A stretch of 64,000 bases of DNA from Pseudomonas putida (GTDB taxonomy: Bacteria; Pseudomonadota; Gammaproteobacteria; Pseudomonadales; Pseudomonadaceae): positions 4,852,501 through 4,916,500 of the forward strand of contig NZ_CP109603.1 of assembly GCF_025905425.1 (NCBI RefSeq), written 5' to 3'. The notes beneath the pieces were generated by a model. It worked only from the letters and a program-made list of their open reading frames with translations. It had not been told where the DNA came from and did not search any database. The position numbers and the translations under genes are program-made. Positions 61,631 through 64,000 of the stretch are shown here, one piece after another; position 1 is the stretch's first letter; every line of letters starts with the position of its first letter.

Positions 61631-62479
61631 CTAGATCTGAACATCATGGGGAGGCGTTCTCCAGGACCTTATCCTGGCCGCAGCGCTTGTAAGCCCCTGC
61701 CCTACGTAAGCAAACCCCCGGCCGAAGGCAGCTAGCATTTCGTCAATCATCGTGACATCCATTATCGTCTCTAGAGCTACACTTGGGATCTCACGCGGTT
61801 TTGCCCGCAAGTAGGTCACCACTTCACGGGCTGCGGTAAAGTTGCCTATCAAACCGCCGCTCAGGTTCGTCACTGCATTCACCACGCCTAATACATCAGT
61901 TGCCGATTGGAATGTAGGTCTCATCCCAGAGATCGCAGCGACCACCTGCCCGGCTGTACCAGCACTCCCTGTTATGAAGAACTGCTGATTTGAGACCCTG
62001 GAGGCATGAAGCAGCTCCTGAGGAGCCATAGGGGTTTCCACGCTCGAGCCGCCACCCGCAGCCTGAAAAGCGGCTCTGCGCTTCACTACATTCTGGGCAG
62101 TACGTGCCAACGACCCAAACAAGGTGGCACCGCTTGACGCGACGCCGATGGTTCTTAGCAGAACGCTCCAGAATGCGCCGCTTGGGTCATGGCGATTCAC
62201 GGGATCACCGCCACAATAGGCGTATCCATTGATGCCGCCCCTGGAGAACGGGCTTAGCGAATCGGGCGAGATAAACCGCATCAGGACCGGGCTGTAGCAA
62301 CGACGGCCATTCCCCAGCGGGTAATGACCAGTCAATGAATCACGATATTGGCCGCAAAAAGCTAGCCCTGGTATTGGAGCAGCTTTGACGTCGCCATAGG
62401 GTGAATAAGCGCGCGGTTGGGAGGAATGCCCCCTCATGACTGACTGTTGCCGATCAGTGCATAGCAATAACGTCGACAT
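61631..62479 (-). CDS. Orphan RHS-core-domain protein C
   Basis: The 282-residue protein begins MSTLLLCTDRQQSVMRG, the last RHS repeat. The core follows at about 23-100 (RAYSPYGD, FCGQYRDSLTGHYPLGNG, SPVLMRF, PDSLSPFSRGGINGYAYC, GDPVNRHDPSG). The tail of about 180 residues is hydrophobic and glycine-rich (VLLRTIGVASSGATLFGSL, LSGGLIGNFTAAREVV) and unlike the tails of proteins A and B. No toxin or immunity motif was recognised. It is one of three orphan cores in this window. A perfect DnaA box lies immediately upstream of its ATG. Confidence 0.75.
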   Translation of the reverse strand: MSTLLLCTDRQQSVMRGHSSQPRAYSPYGDVKAAPIPGLAFCGQYRDSLTGHYPLGNGRRCYSPVLMRFISPDSLSPFSRGGINGYAYCGGDPVNRHDPSGAFWSVLLRTIGVASSGATLFGSLARTAQNVVKRRAAFQAAGGGSSVETPMAPQELLHASRVSNQQFFITGSAGTAGQVVAAISGMRPTFQSATDVLGVVNAVTNLSGGLIGNFTAAREVVTYLRAKPREIPSVALETIMDVTMIDEMLAAFGRGFAYVGQGLTSAAARIRSWRTPPHDVQI

Positions 62480-62483
62480 GGTT

Positions 62484-62492
62484 TATCCACAA
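62484..62492 (+). promoter_or_regulatory. DnaA box (TTATCCACA)
   Basis: A perfect match, five bases upstream of the RHS protein C start. A near match on the other strand follows at 62505-62513 (GTATCCACA). Confidence 0.6.
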
Positions 62493-62563
62493 TTGCCGAA
62501 TCTTGTGGATACCTTAGCGAGCACTTAAACGTGTGCGTACTGGCAAAAATACTAGGTGCATAT

Positions 62564-62582
62564 TGATCATTATTTGATCAAT
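62564..62582. promoter_or_regulatory. TTGATCA-N5-TGATCAA inverted repeat 1
   Basis: Perfect 7-bp inverted arms around TTATT. A second copy is at 62746. This 496-base non-coding gap otherwise holds only DnaA boxes and a REP. Confidence 0.55.
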
Positions 62583-62687
62583 CTCAGGCAGACCTTATGA
62601 AACCTGGGCTGCAGCGAATTCTGTACACCTTGTCCACAGGGACACAAACAGAGATTGTGTGCAAAACTCCGCGCAACTGAAAATGCC

Positions 62688-62696
62688 TGTGGATAA
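62688..62696 (-). promoter_or_regulatory. DnaA box (TTATCCACA)
   Basis: A perfect match on the minus strand. A near match TTGTCCACA lies on the plus strand at 62630-62638. Confidence 0.6.
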
Positions 62697-62745
62697 CGCT
62701 CGGAAGCCTCGATTTATGCCACATAGGTGGAACGCGCGCCGGTTA

Positions 62746-62762
62746 TGATCACTTTTTGATCA
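62746..62762. promoter_or_regulatory. TGATCA-N5-TGATCA repeat 2
   Basis: TGATCA, CTTTT, TGATCA, with the same spacing as copy 1. Centres are 181 bases apart. Confidence 0.5.
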
Positions 62763-62811
62763 ACCCCACGTACCGCCTGAATCCAGAGGCCTGTAGCGAT
62801 GCACGAACACT

Positions 62812-62820
62812 TTATCCACA
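62812..62820 (+). promoter_or_regulatory. DnaA box (TTATCCACA)
   Basis: A perfect match, the third in 337 bases. Confidence 0.6.
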
Positions 62821-62852
62821 CCTTGGCGAACAGATTCCGGGGGTAAGATTCA

Positions 62853-62967
62853 GTGTAGGAGCGGCCTTGTGTCGCGAGGGGTCGCAGCGCGGCCCGAGGA
62901 TCTCGAACCTGGCTCAAGAGTGTCGGGGCTGCTGCGCAGCCCATCGCGACACAAGGCCCTCCTACAC
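62853..62967. repeat. REP-like inverted repeat (TGTAGGAGCGGCC type)
   Basis: GTGTAGGAGCGGCCTTGTGT and its inverse ACACAAGGCCCTCCTACAC flank inner GCGCGGCC and GGCTGCTGCGCAGCC palindromes. It is the same class as the element at 35354 and lies just after the etf genes' end. Confidence 0.8.
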
Positions 62968-62974
62968 AGGGGCG

Positions 62975-63745
62975 TCAACGCAACACGCCCTCTTCTACCA
63001 GCAGCTTGAGGATCGCCTCAGCGCCCTCTTGCGGCGAGACATCCTTGAGCACTTTGCCCCCGCCGCCACTGGCCTTGGCCGTTGCCGCCTTCATCCGGTC
63101 GGCACCGCTCTTGGCCTTGATGACCTTCAGGCGCTTAGGCCGTGGGCGGGCAGGTTGCAGCTCAGCTTCGCCCAGCAGCTCGTCTTCGACAATCGCCACG
63201 TTACGCGCTGCCAATACACCTCGACGCGCAGGCCCAAACGCACTCTGACGTGGCTTGGGCGCAGCGTTATCCACAGTCGCCAGCAACGGCAGGCGCACCT
63301 TCAGGCGACGCCGCTGCCCGCGAGGCAGGGCCTGGAGCACCTGGGCGGTGCCGTTTTCAATGGACTCCACCTCCGCCAGGCCGACGATCAACGGCCAACC
63401 CAGCTTCTCGGCCAGCAGGAACGGCAACATGCCCGAGCCCTCGCCCGTCTCGGCCTGGCTGCCGGTCAGCACCAGCTGGGCGCCAGCATCGCGCAGATAA
63501 TCCCCGAGCACGCCCAGCACATCGGCGCCGGCCGGCTGCTCCAGCACATCCAGGTGCTCCAGCCCCATGCCCAGGTACGCACGCAGCGCCTCTTCCCGAG
63601 GATCGCCGGCATGTACCACCTGCAAGTTATCCCCAGCCAGCTGCAAACCCAGCTCCACCGCGCGGGCATCCTGCTCGGCGCGGCGGGCGCGGCCAGAGCT
63701 TGGGTGGGCACCGATGGAAACCAGGCTGATGACTTTCGTACTCAT
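62975..63745 (-). CDS. Electron transfer flavoprotein beta subunit (betaine-linked)
   Basis: The 256-residue protein has the ETF-beta alpha/beta fold. Motifs include VVHAGDPREEALRAYLGMG, LVLTGSQAETGEGSGMLPFLLAEKLGWP (the AMP/FAD-binding region) and an Ala-Lys-rich C-terminal tail. It starts at 63745, ten bases after the ETF-alpha stop. Here it is clustered with gbcAB and expected to serve the dimethylglycine dehydrogenase DgcAB downstream in the pathway, not fatty-acid oxidation. That link rests on remembered gene order beyond the window. Confidence 0.85.
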   Translation of the reverse strand: MSTKVISLVSIGAHPSSGRARRAEQDARAVELGLQLAGDNLQVVHAGDPREEALRAYLGMGLEHLDVLEQPAGADVLGVLGDYLRDAGAQLVLTGSQAETGEGSGMLPFLLAEKLGWPLIVGLAEVESIENGTAQVLQALPRGQRRRLKVRLPLLATVDNAAPKPRQSAFGPARRGVLAARNVAIVEDELLGEAELQPARPRPKRLKVIKAKSGADRMKAATAKASGGGGKVLKDVSPQEGAEAILKLLVEEGVLR

Positions 63746-63755
63746 GCTCGTGCCC

Positions 63756-64000
63756 TTATGCCGCGTCGCGCTGGCCGCCGCTGCGGTAGTTGTCCACAGC
63801 CTCGATCAGTGCCTTGAGAATCGCCGAACTGTCGCCAATTACCGACAGGTCGGCCCGTTTGATCATGTCGCAGCCTGGGTCCATGTTGATCGCCACCACC
63901 TTGTCGCAGGCACCAATGCCCTGCAGGTGCTGGATCGCGCCAGAGATACCCACAGCTACATAAACCCGTGCAGTGACCCAGGTACCGGTGGCCCCCACCT
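63756..64000 (-). CDS. Electron transfer flavoprotein alpha subunit, C-terminal part
   Basis: Only the last 80 or so residues are in the window. GTWVTARVYVAVGISGAIQHLQG, VVAINMDP and MIKRADLSVIGDSSAILKAL are the ETF-alpha FAD-binding signature (GISGAIQH, and the KRAD...GD loop). It runs off the right edge and precedes the beta subunit. Together they should accept electrons from the betaine/dimethylglycine pathway. Confidence 0.9.
   Translation of the reverse strand, partial: VGATGTWVTARVYVAVGISGAIQHLQGIGACDKVVAINMDPGCDMIKRADLSVIGDSSAILKALIEAVDNYRSGGQRDAA

Noticed and set aside
62564..62582. Anr/Fnr box
   Set aside because: TTGAT and ATCAA are nine bases apart instead of four.
62484..62820. 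Chromosomal or plasmid replication origin
   Set aside because: DnaA boxes cluster here, but no dnaA, rep or partition gene is present and neighbours are catabolic genes.

Overview
The window reads as chromosomal DNA from a Pseudomonas putida-group bacterium. The coding regions are GC-rich. The gene order (aceEF, glnE, waaFCGP; then fdhA, purU, soxGADB, glyA, ltaE, gbcBA, etf) is the familiar fluorescent-Pseudomonas arrangement. About fifteen intergenic gaps carry the P. putida-type REP palindrome with core GCGGGCTTGCCCGCG or a relative of it. No tRNA, rRNA, CRISPR array or prophage was seen.

Layout. 1-3795: end of malate synthase G, a stand-alone response regulator, and a cNMP/CBS/DUF294 protein overlapping a DnaQ-like exonuclease. 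4031-9403: an iron-uptake signalling cassette (ECF sigma factor, FecR anti-sigma, TonB receptor with an STN domain, PepSY membrane protein, small membrane protein). 9474-12491: a large DUF6543/dermonecrotic-toxin-like gene whose end overlaps the neighbouring LPS locus. 12452-19412: a tightly overlapping LPS-core operon on the minus strand (waaF, waaC, waaG, waaP and three more InaA/WaaP-type kinases). 19575-27177: glnE divergent from aceE-aceF, with two matching operator-like palindromes in the gap. 27462-31614: a PAS/GAF/GGDEF/EAL protein, msrA and a GST. 31790-37076: creD-creC-creB, a retropepsin-like protease and an acyltransferase. 37321-41355: an APC permease followed by an accessory patch with two orphan RHS-core proteins and a DUF2780 protein.

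41512-51916 and 58866-64000 form the glycine-betaine/sarcosine catabolic region. GbcAB demethylates betaine, sarcosine oxidase SoxBDAG makes glycine and formaldehyde or methylene-THF, FdhA and PurU clear the C1 units, GlyA and threonine aldolase interconvert glycine, serine and threonine, and an ETF pair at the right edge accepts electrons. Two chemoreceptors, a ZapA-like pair, a REP-associated transposase (RAYT) with a 90-bp tandem array, and an IS110-family element lie between the two blocks.

The most striking observation is the IS110 element (about 54051-55290). It has inserted inside a REP, and its 5' non-coding end folds into a two-loop RNA. Short segments of that RNA match the REP target on one loop and the element's own ends on the other, in the order expected of a bridge RNA. 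Other points of interest are three orphan RHS-core genes, a cluster of DnaA boxes with paired TGATCA repeats at 62484-62820, and the double operator upstream of aceE.
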